Positions 23,232-31,717 of a DNA stretch of 44,878 bases are shown here, in pieces. This DNA comes from Lachnospiraceae bacterium UBA7729 (lineage in GTDB: Bacteria; Bacillota; Clostridia; Lachnospirales; Lachnospiraceae). The position numbers were made by a program, and so were the translations under genes. Where the stretch lies: the NCBI GenBank assembly GCA_002482005.1, contig DLFD01000084.1:1-44878 (forward strand). Direction: 5' to 3'. Below the pieces are notes generated by a model. The model was not told where the DNA came from and did not search any database. It worked only from the letters and a program-made list of their open reading frames with translations. Position 1 is the first letter of the stretch; each line of letters opens with the position of its first letter.

Positions 23232-24044
23232 ATGAAGATCATCGACACACACGCGCACTACGACGATGAAGCATTTGAACAGGACAGGGATTTTCTCCTT
23301 TCGAAAGGACTCCGGGAAAACCAGGTAGAGCTCATCGTCAATATGGGAGCATCTATGGAAGGGGCAGAGAAGTCGGCGGAGCTTGCCGGCCGGTATCCCA
23401 TGGTCTACGCCGGATGCGGGATCCACCCGGATGACGCAGGGATATTTGAAGAAGCCGGGAAAACATCCTGCAGCGAAAACCCGGTTCTTCAGCATCTGAA
23501 AGACCTTCTCTCCCGCCCGAAAGTTGTCTGCGTCGGCGAGATTGGTCTCGACTATCACTGGATGGTGCAGCCCAGGGAGATCCAGCAGAAGTGGTTCGCC
23601 GCCCAGCTCCATCTGGCGGCAGATATGGACCTTCCCATCAATGTCCACAGCCGGGAAGCCTCGCAGGATACATTTGATGTAATCTTGAAGAATCATACAT
23701 CAGGCGGGAGGACGACAAGCGGCGGTATTATCCACTGTTATTCCGGCAGCGTCGAGATGGCAGAGGAATATGTGAAGATGGGCTACCACATAGGCGTGGG
23801 AGGAGTGGTTACCTTTAAGAATTCAAAAAAGCTGAGAAAAGTGGTGGAGGAAATCCCGATCGAAGCGATCGTGACCGAGACCGACTGCCCCTACATGGCT
23901 CCGGAACCTGTCCGCGGAACCCGCAACGACTCCCGGAATATCCGCTATGTGATAGAAAAGATTGCGGAGATCAAGGGCATGGATATCGAAGAATGTGCGG
24001 ATGTTCTGATCCGGAACGCCCTTTCCGTCTATCGGATCAGATGA
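23232..24044 (+). CDS. tatD: TatD-family metal-dependent deoxyribonuclease
   Basis: Predicted two-metal hydrolase of 270 residues in the amidohydrolase-type TIM barrel; relatives are 3'-5' DNA exonucleases acting in DNA repair or turnover. Metal-site residues are visible in IDTHAHYDDEAF (HxH), VGEIGLDYHW (Glu), INVHSREA (His), IIHCYSGS (His) and ETDCPYMAPEPVRG (Asp). It starts 24 bp after the 12-bp tandem repeat with a weak AGGA site. It is the only rightward gene between 3 and 31 kb, and it converges with the HipA-like kinase gene. A short hairpin ATCAGAT/ATCTGAT overlaps its stop. Confidence 0.93.
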   Translation: MKIIDTHAHYDDEAFEQDRDFLLSKGLRENQVELIVNMGASMEGAEKSAELAGRYPMVYAGCGIHPDDAGIFEEAGKTSCSENPVLQHLKDLLSRPKVVCVGEIGLDYHWMVQPREIQQKWFAAQLHLAADMDLPINVHSREASQDTFDVILKNHTSGGRTTSGGIIHCYSGSVEMAEEYVKMGYHIGVGGVVTFKNSKKLRKVVEEIPIEAIVTETDCPYMAPEPVRGTRNDSRNIRYVIEKIAEIKGMDIEECADVLIRNALSVYRIR

Positions 24045-24168
24045 AATCTGATATGTTCATCTCCGGCAGCAGACGGCAAGTTCTGCTCATTGTCCGGCAG
24101 CAGGCGACACGCTTCACCGCGCGGCCATGCCCGGGACAAAGTCTGAAGTCTCCGGCGGATGCCATGGT

Positions 24169-24987
24169 TCATCGAAGCAGATATGAATATCTTCTCATGC
24201 TGTCAAAGATTATCATCTCTACCCTTTTCTTTACTTCATCTGAATAATAAGCTTCCTGATCAAGGATCTGTCTGACATCGTCTTTGTCGAAATGAAAGAA
24301 AATCGTATCGCCATAAAGCGCTTCGACCGCGTCAAGCTGTTCACTGAAATCCCGGGAAAGAGTCTTGGCACGGACCTGATCGATCAGAGAATAAACATCA
24401 CTTCCCATCGGATAATCGACTGTCGTATCGGAAAGCAGACTGCCGCCATGGTCAAACAGCGGGCACAGTCTGTATGTGCCATCCTCCCTGAGGATTACGG
24501 CAATGTTATGAGTGTGGCGATCCTCGTTCAGGAAAAATGCATCCACGGTCAGCATCTTGGCAAGGTATTTTCCGAAATCTGTTATATCCGTCAGCCGCTC
24601 TACTTCCGTGACCAGGAACCTTGCCCGGTCCGGGACGGCCGGTATCTGATAGATCGCGTGGTACAGACTTACATGAAACTGATTCCGGAAAAGTCTCTCC
24701 AAAGTGATCAGCTGCTCTCCCTTCCCCAGAAAATTCAGGCTTGCGCAGCCATGAAATGTCTGGCTATGGTATTGGATCATCTCGGTATCATAAAGGACAA
24801 ATTCATCCGGTCGCAGAGTCGACCTCGTCAGCAGTCTGGAGATGACCATCTCTGCCAGCCCTTCATATCCGGTATAATCGGCTTTATGCCACACACCATC
24901 TACATTCCACTTCAGCTGATTTCCCTTTGAAGACTGTCTCCCCTGTTCCCTGATATCAGAATCAAAAAGTTCAATCATCTGCCGCAT
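24169..24987 (-). CDS. HipA-like protein kinase (possible toxin)
   Basis: Protein of 272 residues with the C-terminal kinase fold of HipA/CtkA proteins. The catalytic loop NEDRHTHNIAVI (154-165) carries Asp and Asn, and LFDHGGSL (177-184) corresponds to the metal-binding DFG-type segment. HipA of E. coli has about 440 residues, so this protein lacks the N-terminal subdomain, as do HipT-type kinases (known families). It overlaps the upstream HTH gene by 17 bp, so the two are translationally coupled as in toxin-antitoxin pairs. It converges on tatD with no clear terminator. Kinase fold is likely; toxicity is inference. Confidence 0.75.
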   Translation of the reverse strand: MRQMIELFDSDIREQGRQSSKGNQLKWNVDGVWHKADYTGYEGLAEMVISRLLTRSTLRPDEFVLYDTEMIQYHSQTFHGCASLNFLGKGEQLITLERLFRNQFHVSLYHAIYQIPAVPDRARFLVTEVERLTDITDFGKYLAKMLTVDAFFLNEDRHTHNIAVILREDGTYRLCPLFDHGGSLLSDTTVDYPMGSDVYSLIDQVRAKTLSRDFSEQLDAVEALYGDTIFFHFDKDDVRQILDQEAYYSDEVKKRVEMIIFDSMRRYSYLLR

Positions 24988-25543
24988 ACTGTCTCCTCTC
25001 GATCTTCACATAAAAATCATCCTCCGCCATTCTACCCTCCGTTTTCTCTATGATGAGAAGCGGGTCATAGAAGGGAAGCCCCAGTTTTCTCAGCTCGAGT
25101 TTCAGTTTATCTCTTGATTCCGGGAAACACCTTGATCTCAGGAATTCCTGATAATCCTCATAAGTGGGTTCCTGATTAATCCCGAAAGCACGGAACTGCG
25201 GCCATCTGGTAAAATTTTTGATCCGGACCTGTTGGATCCTGTCATTCACATCGATCAGTGTGCACAGCATATTCCGATAATAATAAAGCAGGCGAAGGGG
25301 TGCCTCCTGGCTTGGAATCCTGAATTTCTCACTTGTGTCCGGATTTTCCTCGAGCATCTTTACAGCCAGGATAATCGGTCCTGTTATCTTCTTCCCACTA
25401 TTCTCCCAGGAAACAACGGTTGGCTTCGATACCCCTGCAAGCTTCGCAAAGCCTTCCTGCGTCAGATTCAGTTTTTTCCTGACTCTTCTGATATCATCTC
25501 CGGTCAGACAGTCTGGCAAAGCATAAACCGTCTTTTGGTCCAT
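24971..25543 (-). CDS. XRE-family HTH regulator with C-terminal partner domain (possible antitoxin)
   Basis: Protein of 190 residues. A Cro/C1-type helix-turn-helix covers about residues 14-60 (LTQEGFAKLAGVSKPTVVSW). The remaining 120 residues form a second domain with RAFG, FLRSRCFPESRDKL and YDPLLIIEKTEGRMAEDDF, which I cannot name with certainty. The C-terminal domain may be the partner-binding part for the downstream kinase, replacing the HipA N-subdomain. A promoter at 25567-25596 leaves a leader of only about 17 bases, and AT-rich inverted repeats just upstream suit autoregulation. Confidence 0.8.
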   Translation of the reverse strand: MDQKTVYALPDCLTGDDIRRVRKKLNLTQEGFAKLAGVSKPTVVSWENSGKKITGPIILAVKMLEENPDTSEKFRIPSQEAPLRLLYYYRNMLCTLIDVNDRIQQVRIKNFTRWPQFRAFGINQEPTYEDYQEFLRSRCFPESRDKLKLELRKLGLPFYDPLLIIEKTEGRMAEDDFYVKIERRQYAADD

Positions 25544-25566
25544 CGCTCATCGCCTCCTTCTCGGAT

Positions 25567-25596
25567 ATCGTAACAGGCAAAATCTTCTTTAGTCAA
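25567..25596 (-). promoter_or_regulatory. Promoter of the HTH-kinase pair
   Basis: TTGACT (25591-25596), 18-base spacer, TACGAT (25567-25572) on the minus strand. Confidence 0.5.
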
Positions 25597-25604
25597 GTGT
25601 TTAT

Positions 25605-25651
25605 TATATAATATATAATTATTATTGTGTATTATATTATATATTTTATAA
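25605..25651. repeat. AT-only imperfect inverted repeat upstream of the HTH-kinase promoter
   Basis: Arms built from TATAATATATAAT and ATTATATTATATA flank TTATTGTG. It is nearly free of G and C in a GC-rich neighbourhood; candidate operator for the HTH protein or a melting/curvature site. Confidence 0.4.
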
Positions 25652-25676
25652 CTTACGTTCTGCTGCAAAAACAGTT

Positions 25677-25724
25677 AAAAAGAGCAGGAGGCCATCCGGA
25701 TATCATCCGGGCAGCTTCCTGCTC
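25677..25724 (-). terminator. Terminator of metG
   Basis: Long hairpin with outer arms GAGCAGGA.../...TCCTGCTC, followed on the minus strand by CTTTTTAAC. Confidence 0.85.
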
Positions 25725-25785
25725 CATTCTTTTTCAAATATAGATGTCACGTGTACCAATAGTTTCCTTTTGCCGCATACTGTGA

Positions 25786-27897
25786 TCAGCGGATCTCTGC
25801 CCCGACCTTGACTGCCTTCTCCGGATTCACCAGGGAAAGGTTCCCTGCGTCGTCCTCCGCGCAGAGGATCATGCCCTCGGACAGGATACCCGCAAGCTTT
25901 GCCGGCTTCAGGTTGGTGATGACAAGGACCTTTTTGCCGACCATCTCCTGCGGACTGTACCACTTCTTGATCCCGGACACGATCTGGCGGATCCTTGAGC
26001 CGATCTTTACCTGAGAGCAGAGGAGCTTCTTTGACTTCTTCACTTCCTCGCAGGAAATGACCTCGCCCACCTGGATCTGAAGCTTTCCGAAATCATCTAT
26101 GGAAACCTCTTCCTTAGGTTCCACATCCATGATCTGATCGCCGGAAAGGTCAGCTTCGCCTGCTTCAGACGCTGCATCGACCGTGCCGTCCGCGCTCTTC
26201 CCTGCCGCAAGCTCCGCTTCCTTCTTGTTGTTCTTCTCGGCCGCCTTCTCGGCCTCCTCCTCAGCCTTCGCCATGTTCGGATGTCTCTTCACGACTTCCT
26301 TCATGACCTCCTCAAGGTCCTGTCTCTGGAACAATGTCTCCGGATCCCCGACGACCTTGTTTCCGGACGGATAGAGTCCGAACTGGTCCATCCTGTCGAG
26401 TCCGCGCTTCTGCGTATTCAGCTGCGCAAGGATCTTCGCGGAAGTCTCCGGCATGAACGGCTCGAGCAGCTCCGCTCCGATCGCGATCGCCTCGGTCAGG
26501 TTGTACAGGACCTCCTGCAGCCTCGGCCTGGTCTCGTCGGTCTTAGCAAGGACCCACGGAGCGGTCTCATCGATATACTTGTTGCATCTCTTGAAGATGT
26601 TAAAAGTCTCGGTAATGGCATCCGCGACGCGGAGTGAGTCCATCTTCTCCTGAACCTTCTTCACGGTATCGAGAACCGTCTTCTTCAGGTCTGCGTCAAG
26701 CTCAGCTGCTGTAGTATAGCCGCCCTCGGAAGTGACGCCTGCGATCCCGCCTTCGGTCACTCCGGACTTTGTGACAGCGCCGCCGAAGTACTTATTGGTC
26801 ATGGAGATCGTTCTCTTGACGAGATTTCCAAGCGTATTTGCAAGATCGGAGTTCAGTCTCTCGACCATCAGCTCCCAGGTGATGACGCCGTCGTTCTCGA
26901 ACGGCATCTCATGAAGGACGAAGTAGCGTACTGCGTCCACTCCGAAGAACTCGACCAGCTCGTCCGCGTAAAGGACATTGCCCTTGGACTTACTCATCTT
27001 GCCGTCGCCCATCAGCAGCCACGGATGTCCGAAGACCTGCTTCGGCATCGGAAGTCCCAGTGCCATCAGGAAGATCGGCCAGTAGATGGTATGGAAACGG
27101 ATGATGTCCTTGCCGATCAGATGAAGGTCCGCCGGCCAGTACTTCCTGAACTCATCAGTGCTGCCATCGACGTCATAGCCCGCGAAAGTAATGTAGTTGG
27201 TCAGCGCGTCGAGCCACACATAGACGACGTGCTTCGGATCGAAGTCGACCGGAATGCCCCATGAGAAGGAGGTTCTGGATACACACAGGTCCTGCAGTCC
27301 CGGAAGAAGGAAGTTGTTCATCATCTCGTTCTTGCGGGCAGCCGGCTGGATGAAATCCGGATGCTCATTAATATAGTCGATCAGGCGCTGAGCATACTTG
27401 CTCATCCGGAAGAAGTAAGCCTCCTCCCTTGCCCTGGTCAGCGGGCGTCCGCAGTCCGGGCACTTTCCGTCGACAACCTGCGAATCAGTATAGAAGGATT
27501 CATCCGGCTCACAGTACCAGCCTTCGTAATATCCCTTGTAGATATCGCCCTGGTCATAGAACTTCTTGAAGATCTTCTGGACCTTTCTCTTGTGCTCCGG
27601 ATCGGTAGTGCGGATGAAACGGTCATAGCTGACGTCCATCAGGTCCCAGATCTTCCTGATCTCGGCCGAATTCCGGTCGACCAGCTCCTGCGGAGTGAGG
27701 CCGGCTTCCTTCGCCTTGTTCTCATTCTTCTGTCCATGCTCGTCGGTACCGGTCTGGAACCTTACGTCATAGCCTTCCTGTCTCTTCCTTCTTGCGATGG
27801 CGTCCGCAAGGACCGCCTCATAGGTGTTTCCGATATGCGGCTTTCCTGATGAATACGCGATCGCGGTTGTGATGTAATATGGCTTTTTCTCTGACAT
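25786..27897 (-). CDS. metG: Methionyl-tRNA synthetase with C-terminal tRNA-binding (Trbp111) domain
   Basis: Charges tRNA-Met and initiator tRNA-fMet; 703 residues. The class I signature is AYSSGKPHIGNTYEAV. A zinc-knuckle region (WYCEPDE...KCPDCGRPL) follows, then DGKMSKSKGNVLY as the KMSKS loop. The anticodon-binding helical domain follows. A charged Ala/Glu/Lys linker of about 55 residues comes next, then the Trbp111/EMAP-like OB fold (QIQVGEVISCEEV... to the C-terminus). The start at 27897 has GAGGAG nine bases upstream; the longer frame runs into the tandem repeat region. No T-box leader is visible. It has its own strong terminator. Confidence 0.97.
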   Translation of the reverse strand: MSEKKPYYITTAIAYSSGKPHIGNTYEAVLADAIARRKRQEGYDVRFQTGTDEHGQKNENKAKEAGLTPQELVDRNSAEIRKIWDLMDVSYDRFIRTTDPEHKRKVQKIFKKFYDQGDIYKGYYEGWYCEPDESFYTDSQVVDGKCPDCGRPLTRAREEAYFFRMSKYAQRLIDYINEHPDFIQPAARKNEMMNNFLLPGLQDLCVSRTSFSWGIPVDFDPKHVVYVWLDALTNYITFAGYDVDGSTDEFRKYWPADLHLIGKDIIRFHTIYWPIFLMALGLPMPKQVFGHPWLLMGDGKMSKSKGNVLYADELVEFFGVDAVRYFVLHEMPFENDGVITWELMVERLNSDLANTLGNLVKRTISMTNKYFGGAVTKSGVTEGGIAGVTSEGGYTTAAELDADLKKTVLDTVKKVQEKMDSLRVADAITETFNIFKRCNKYIDETAPWVLAKTDETRPRLQEVLYNLTEAIAIGAELLEPFMPETSAKILAQLNTQKRGLDRMDQFGLYPSGNKVVGDPETLFQRQDLEEVMKEVVKRHPNMAKAEEEAEKAAEKNNKKEAELAAGKSADGTVDAASEAGEADLSGDQIMDVEPKEEVSIDDFGKLQIQVGEVISCEEVKKSKKLLCSQVKIGSRIRQIVSGIKKWYSPQEMVGKKVLVITNLKPAKLAGILSEGMILCAEDDAGNLSLVNPEKAVKVGAEIR

Positions 27898-28010
27898 TGT
27901 TTCTGACTCCTCTATACTGTAATGCATGCACCGGAAATGTTTCTCCCGCATGCTGTGATGCACGGACCTTCTGGCTGAGGGACCTCTCTGCTCCCGCCTT
28001 CGGCATATGT

Positions 28011-28170
28011 CCCCGCAGGGTATCGCTGCCCGTCGGTGATATTATCGTCCCCGCAGGATATCGCTGCCCGTCGGTGGTATTGTCGTCCCGCAGGGTGCCG
28101 CTGCCCGTCGGTGGTATTGTCGTCCCCGCAGGATGTCACTGCCCGTCGATGATATTATCGTCCCCGCGGA
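28011..28170. repeat. Tandem repeat, 37-38 bp, over the 3' end of the hdeD-like gene
   Basis: Four full units start at 28011, 28049, 28087 and 28124, and a partial one at 28162. Each begins CCCCGCAGG and contains TGCCCGTCG. The unit at 28124 holds the hdeD-like stop codon and the last codons, so the array is the gene end copied downstream. Confidence 0.9.
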
Positions 28171-28699
28171 ATGCCTTGCGCAGCTTCGCGATGGAAAGGT
28201 CGGCACCGCACATATAGACGCCCTCGATCAGCATGCCTGCTCCCACGAATCTCGTGAGGACCATGGCAGATGCGAATGGATTTCTGAGCGCAACGACCCC
28301 TGCGACTGCAAATACGAATCCGACGACCAGATGATACATCCATCTGGCGCTGCCGAACCTCTTCATATCAAAAGAAGACTGGATCGACATGGCTCCGCCG
28401 AAGATCAGGGCAAGCCCGAATAAAAACGGAAGGATGCCAATGACAACTTTGGAATAGATCAGCATGAACAGACCGGTCACGATCATGATCAGTCCGGCTG
28501 ACAGATCATGGTCCGAGGCGGCGATCATGACATCTCTCCTCAGATAGCGGATGATCCGGTAGATCCCATATCCGATCAGGGCAAGGCCAAGCGCATAGAC
28601 GATCACCTTGTTCGTGATAGACGGAAAGATAAGAAGAACCAGTCCAAGCACCGCCATGATGATGGCTCCTACCGAAAGGCCGTTTTCAAACTTCTTCAT
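28136..28699 (-). CDS. HdeD / DUF308-family membrane protein
   Basis: Six-helix inner membrane protein of 187 residues in three helix pairs, as in HdeD (VGAIIMAVLGLVLLIFPSI, LALIGYGIYRIIRYL, LSAGLIMIVTGLFMLI, ILPFLFGLALIFGGAM, YHLVVGFVFAVAGVVAL, VLTRFVGAGMLIEGVYM). HdeD acts in acid resistance in E. coli; in Clostridia the role is not known. The start at 28699 has AGGAGG eleven bases upstream; a GTG four codons earlier overlaps that site. The C-terminal GDDNIIDGQ is encoded by the tandem repeat unit. It lies between degV and metG on the same strand. Confidence 0.85.
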   Translation of the reverse strand: MKKFENGLSVGAIIMAVLGLVLLIFPSITNKVIVYALGLALIGYGIYRIIRYLRRDVMIAASDHDLSAGLIMIVTGLFMLIYSKVVIGILPFLFGLALIFGGAMSIQSSFDMKRFGSARWMYHLVVGFVFAVAGVVALRNPFASAMVLTRFVGAGMLIEGVYMCGADLSIAKLRKAFRGDDNIIDGQ

Positions 28700-28836
28700 A
28701 GTGTCAAACACCTCCTAAGCTCCGCCCGGGCTGATGTGTACTGCGCCGGCACGCTCCAGCCCGGAGACGGTCCACAAAGCTGTGCCGCCATACCCTGCGC
28801 AGATAATTCTCGGACCAATCAAAGATCCTGACAAAT

Positions 28837-29742
28837 TCAGACTACCTTCACTGGGTGCTCCGGCACCTCCGGAAGTTTCTTCTCACAGGTGACGGCTATG
28901 CAGCCCGGCCCGACATGACAGCTGATGGAGAGAGACAGCTGCTGCATGCAGACCCCGACCGGATACTGTGAGTGGATATCCTTGACCCAGTCGTTCACTT
29001 CGTCTTCCATATCGGTCCACCTGCCGGAATATGCTCCGTCGATCCACAGATCGTCAAGTCCGTGCTGCGGCTTGAAGCGGTCCCGGATATCGCTCTCGAT
29101 CGCTCCAAGCATGGCTGTTTTCGCATTCTTGAGAGTCCTGCACTTTGCATAGGAGTCAAGCTTCTCTCCCTGGATCTGCAGGACCGGCTTGATCCTCAGA
29201 AGAGAACCGAGCAGAGCTGCCGCAGGGGTCAGCCTTCCGCCCTTCTTGAGCCACTTGAGGCTCGGAACCAGAATGTAGATGCTGGAATCTGCCGCTGTCT
29301 TCTCAAGATACTCTTTGATATCCTTTGCCTTCCAGCCTTGGTCTGCCAGGCCCTTTGCGTTGAGGACCGACCGCATCATGGTCACGGAGATCCTGTGATT
29401 ATCGACTATCTGGACCTTGCCGTCATAGTCTTCCGCCAGGGTTTTCGCCGTCTGGCAGCTGGAGGAGAGACCGCTCGACATGGGGATATAGACCACCTCG
29501 TCATAGACTTTCAGAAGCTCGTCCCACTTGTCCAGAACATCTCCGACGACCGGCATGGACGTATGGATATCGGAATCACCTGTCAGATGGTCATAGAACT
29601 GGTCCTGCGTGAGAGTGATTCCCTCATAGTAGAGTTCGTCGTTAATATAAAACGGCATCGGAAGGACGTACACACCGTACTGCTTTGCCTCTTCCTGAGA
29701 GATACCGCTGTTGCTGTCAGTAAGAATAGCAACCTTTCCCAT
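28837..29742 (-). CDS. DegV-family fatty-acid-binding protein
   Basis: Cytosolic lipid-binding protein of 301 residues; relatives such as FakB bind fatty acids for phosphorylation by FakA. The N-terminus KVAILTDSNSGISQEEA, the loop IHTSMPVVGD with the Ser/Thr-rich lipid head pocket, SSGLSSSCQTA, and the C-terminal ISCHVGPGCIAV are the family landmarks. No FakA/Dak-like kinase gene is in the window. AGGTG lies before the ATG. It precedes the hdeD-like gene with a 138-bp gap. Confidence 0.93.
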   Translation of the reverse strand: MGKVAILTDSNSGISQEEAKQYGVYVLPMPFYINDELYYEGITLTQDQFYDHLTGDSDIHTSMPVVGDVLDKWDELLKVYDEVVYIPMSSGLSSSCQTAKTLAEDYDGKVQIVDNHRISVTMMRSVLNAKGLADQGWKAKDIKEYLEKTAADSSIYILVPSLKWLKKGGRLTPAAALLGSLLRIKPVLQIQGEKLDSYAKCRTLKNAKTAMLGAIESDIRDRFKPQHGLDDLWIDGAYSGRWTDMEDEVNDWVKDIHSQYPVGVCMQQLSLSISCHVGPGCIAVTCEKKLPEVPEHPVKVV

Positions 29743-29883
29743 TCGATCACCTGTCTCTTTCCTTAATACATGGTCTGAGTGAACCTGTCATGGCAGCCCT
29801 GCGCCAGCGGAAGCTTCCGCCTGGCATGTACTGCCCACAAGTAGATATATCATATCAGATAAGATGCAAACTTTCCATCATTT

Positions 29884-29936
29884 GATGTTCGCTGTCGCCA
29901 TATTGGGGCCTCCCCATTGGGGCATGGTCGCCGTAC
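29884..29936 (-). repeat. Post-terminator repeat, copy 2
   Basis: Begins right after the U-tract of the murA terminator on the minus strand with GTAC, then GACCATGCCCCAATGGGG and ends GGCGACAGCGAACATC. It lacks the GGCTACGAGCC block of copy 1. Confidence 0.7.
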
Positions 29937-29975
29937 AAAAAAACGCCGGAAAATGCATCATGCTTTTCCCGGCGT
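29937..29975 (-). terminator. Terminator of murA
   Basis: Stem ACGCCGG/CCGGCGT extended by AAAA/TTTT with one bulge, then seven T on the minus strand. Confidence 0.88.
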
Positions 29976-30024
29976 CCCGAAATATTCTGATCTTCGCGCC
30001 CACGCTGGGGCCCAGGCGAAAGGT

Positions 30025-31320
30025 TCAGCCTACCTTCAGCATGAACTTTCTCGCTTCTCTCTCGGTGCTGATGCACTCGATCTTCGCTCCCAGGGAGCGG
30101 AGCTTTCCGTCAAAATCCTCGTATCCGCGCTTGATGTAGACGATATCATCGATCGTCGTGATCCCCTCCGCAGCAAGTCCGGCGATCACAAGAGCCGCGC
30201 CTGCGCGCAGGTCAGGTGCGCTCACTCTGGCACCGGTCAGATGCTGATTGCCGGTGATGATCGCGGTGTTGCCTTCGACCTTGGAGCTTCCTCCCATCCT
30301 TGCGAGCTCATCCAGATACTTGAAGCGGTTTTCGAAGATACTCTCCGTAACGATACTGGTGCCGTCCGCCATCGCAAGAGCCACACCGATCTGCGGCTGC
30401 ATATCCGTCGGATATCCAGGATAAGGAAGGGTCTTCACATTGGCAGCGGAAAGGCTGCCCTTCGGCCCCATGACACGGACTGCTGTATCAAACTGCTCGA
30501 CAGTGCAGCCGATCTCGACAAGCTTGGAGATGGTTGCCTCGAGATGCTTCGGGATGACGTTCTTCACAGTGACATCGCCATGCGTGCATGCCGCCGCGAA
30601 CATATAAGTTCCTGCCTCGATCTGGTCCGGGATGATCGAATACTCGGTGCCATGAAGCTTCGGGACTCCTACGATACGGATCACATCGGTGCCCGCGCCC
30701 TTGATGTTGGCGCCCATGCTGTTCAGGAAGTTGGCCACGTCAACGACATGCGGCTCCTTCGCACAGTTCTCGATGACCGTCCGGCCTTCCGCCATGGACG
30801 CTGCCATCATGATATTGATGGTCGCCCCGACAGAGACGGTATCGAGGAAGATATGCTTTCCGGTCAGTCTGTCGGCCCTTGCGTCGACGACTCCGCCGCG
30901 GATGGCGATCCTGGCGCCGAGCGCCCGGAAGCCCTTCAGATGAAGATCGATCGGCCTGGAGCCGATGTTGCAGCCGCCCGGGAGCGGAACTTCCGCCCTC
31001 TTGTACTTTCCGAGCAGGGCACCCAGCAGATAGTAGCTGGCACGGATCTTCTTGATATATTCGTATTCGATATTGACATCACCGATGTTGGCTCCGCAGA
31101 TGCTGATCGTGTGACGATCGATCTTCTTTATCTGCACGCCGATCTGGCTCATCGCCTCGATCATGATATTCACATCGGCTACATCCGGCAGGTTCTCTAT
31201 TATTACAGTATCGTCTGTCATGATCGCGGCTGCGAGGATCCCAAGCGCTGCATTCTTGGCGCCGCCGATCTCGACCTCTCCCGAAAGAGGAGTGCCGCCC
31301 TTGATGATATACTGCTCCAT
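30025..31320 (-). CDS. murA: UDP-N-acetylglucosamine 1-carboxyvinyltransferase
   Basis: Adds enolpyruvate from PEP to UDP-GlcNAc, the first committed step of peptidoglycan synthesis; cytosolic. The 431 residues form the inside-out barrel shared with EPSP synthase. SGEVEIGGAKNAALGIL opens the protein, and the PEP-reactive, fosfomycin-sensitive Cys117 is in PLPGGCNIGSRPIDLHL. Later markers are PDQIEAGTYMFAAA and PYPGYPTDMQPQ. The start at 31320 has AGGTG upstream; the longer frame runs into its own promoter. A near-consensus promoter lies at 31456-31484, divergent from the MATE gene. Confidence 0.97.
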   Translation of the reverse strand: MEQYIIKGGTPLSGEVEIGGAKNAALGILAAAIMTDDTVIIENLPDVADVNIMIEAMSQIGVQIKKIDRHTISICGANIGDVNIEYEYIKKIRASYYLLGALLGKYKRAEVPLPGGCNIGSRPIDLHLKGFRALGARIAIRGGVVDARADRLTGKHIFLDTVSVGATINIMMAASMAEGRTVIENCAKEPHVVDVANFLNSMGANIKGAGTDVIRIVGVPKLHGTEYSIIPDQIEAGTYMFAAACTHGDVTVKNVIPKHLEATISKLVEIGCTVEQFDTAVRVMGPKGSLSAANVKTLPYPGYPTDMQPQIGVALAMADGTSIVTESIFENRFKYLDELARMGGSSKVEGNTAIITGNQHLTGARVSAPDLRAGAALVIAGLAAEGITTIDDIVYIKRGYEDFDGKLRSLGAKIECISTEREARKFMLKVG

Positions 31321-31455
31321 ATATTCGCACCTCAGCTGATTATTAATTACATACTCCGACTTGTTTCCCTCCCTTTCCTGAGGCCCCTTAAACCTGCACG
31401 GAAAGAGCATGCCGGCTGATGACGCATTCAAGGCGCAGCCCGGCACTTTGGCTCG

Positions 31456-31484
31456 ATTATACATACATTTTGCGGTCATGTAAA
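31456..31484 (-). promoter_or_regulatory. Sigma-A promoter of murA
   Basis: TTTACA (31479-31484), 17-base spacer, TATAAT (31456-31461) on the minus strand; leader of about 130 bases. Confidence 0.8.
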
Positions 31485-31611
31485 CTATAATTAATAATTC
31501 TGCAAAAATCCATACATATGTTCGGAAATGATTCTGCCGGTCCTGACAGATGTCCGCTGCTATTTCGGATCCTCTTTTCGCAAATATCTTCGGAATATCT
31601 CCTGAATCCGC

Positions 31612-31639
31612 TTGTTTTTCGGAATAAATACGCTATACT
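31612..31639 (+). promoter_or_regulatory. Sigma-A promoter of the MATE gene
   Basis: TTGTTT (31612-31617), 16-base spacer, TATACT (31634-31639). Confidence 0.6.
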
Positions 31640-31717
31640 GAACTTCGCTTCCATCGTATGTTCCCGGGTCCGGGAATTTTATTCCAGCTACTGCCCCATT
31701 CTATTAAGGATACCGCC

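Noticed and set aside
27898..28010. T-box leader for metG
   Set aside because: No T-box sequence or specifier-loop structure; the space is filled by tandem repeat and short leader.
27912..28139. Short GTG-start frame downstream of the hdeD-like gene
   Set aside because: It consists mostly of the tandem repeat and a metG leader shadow.
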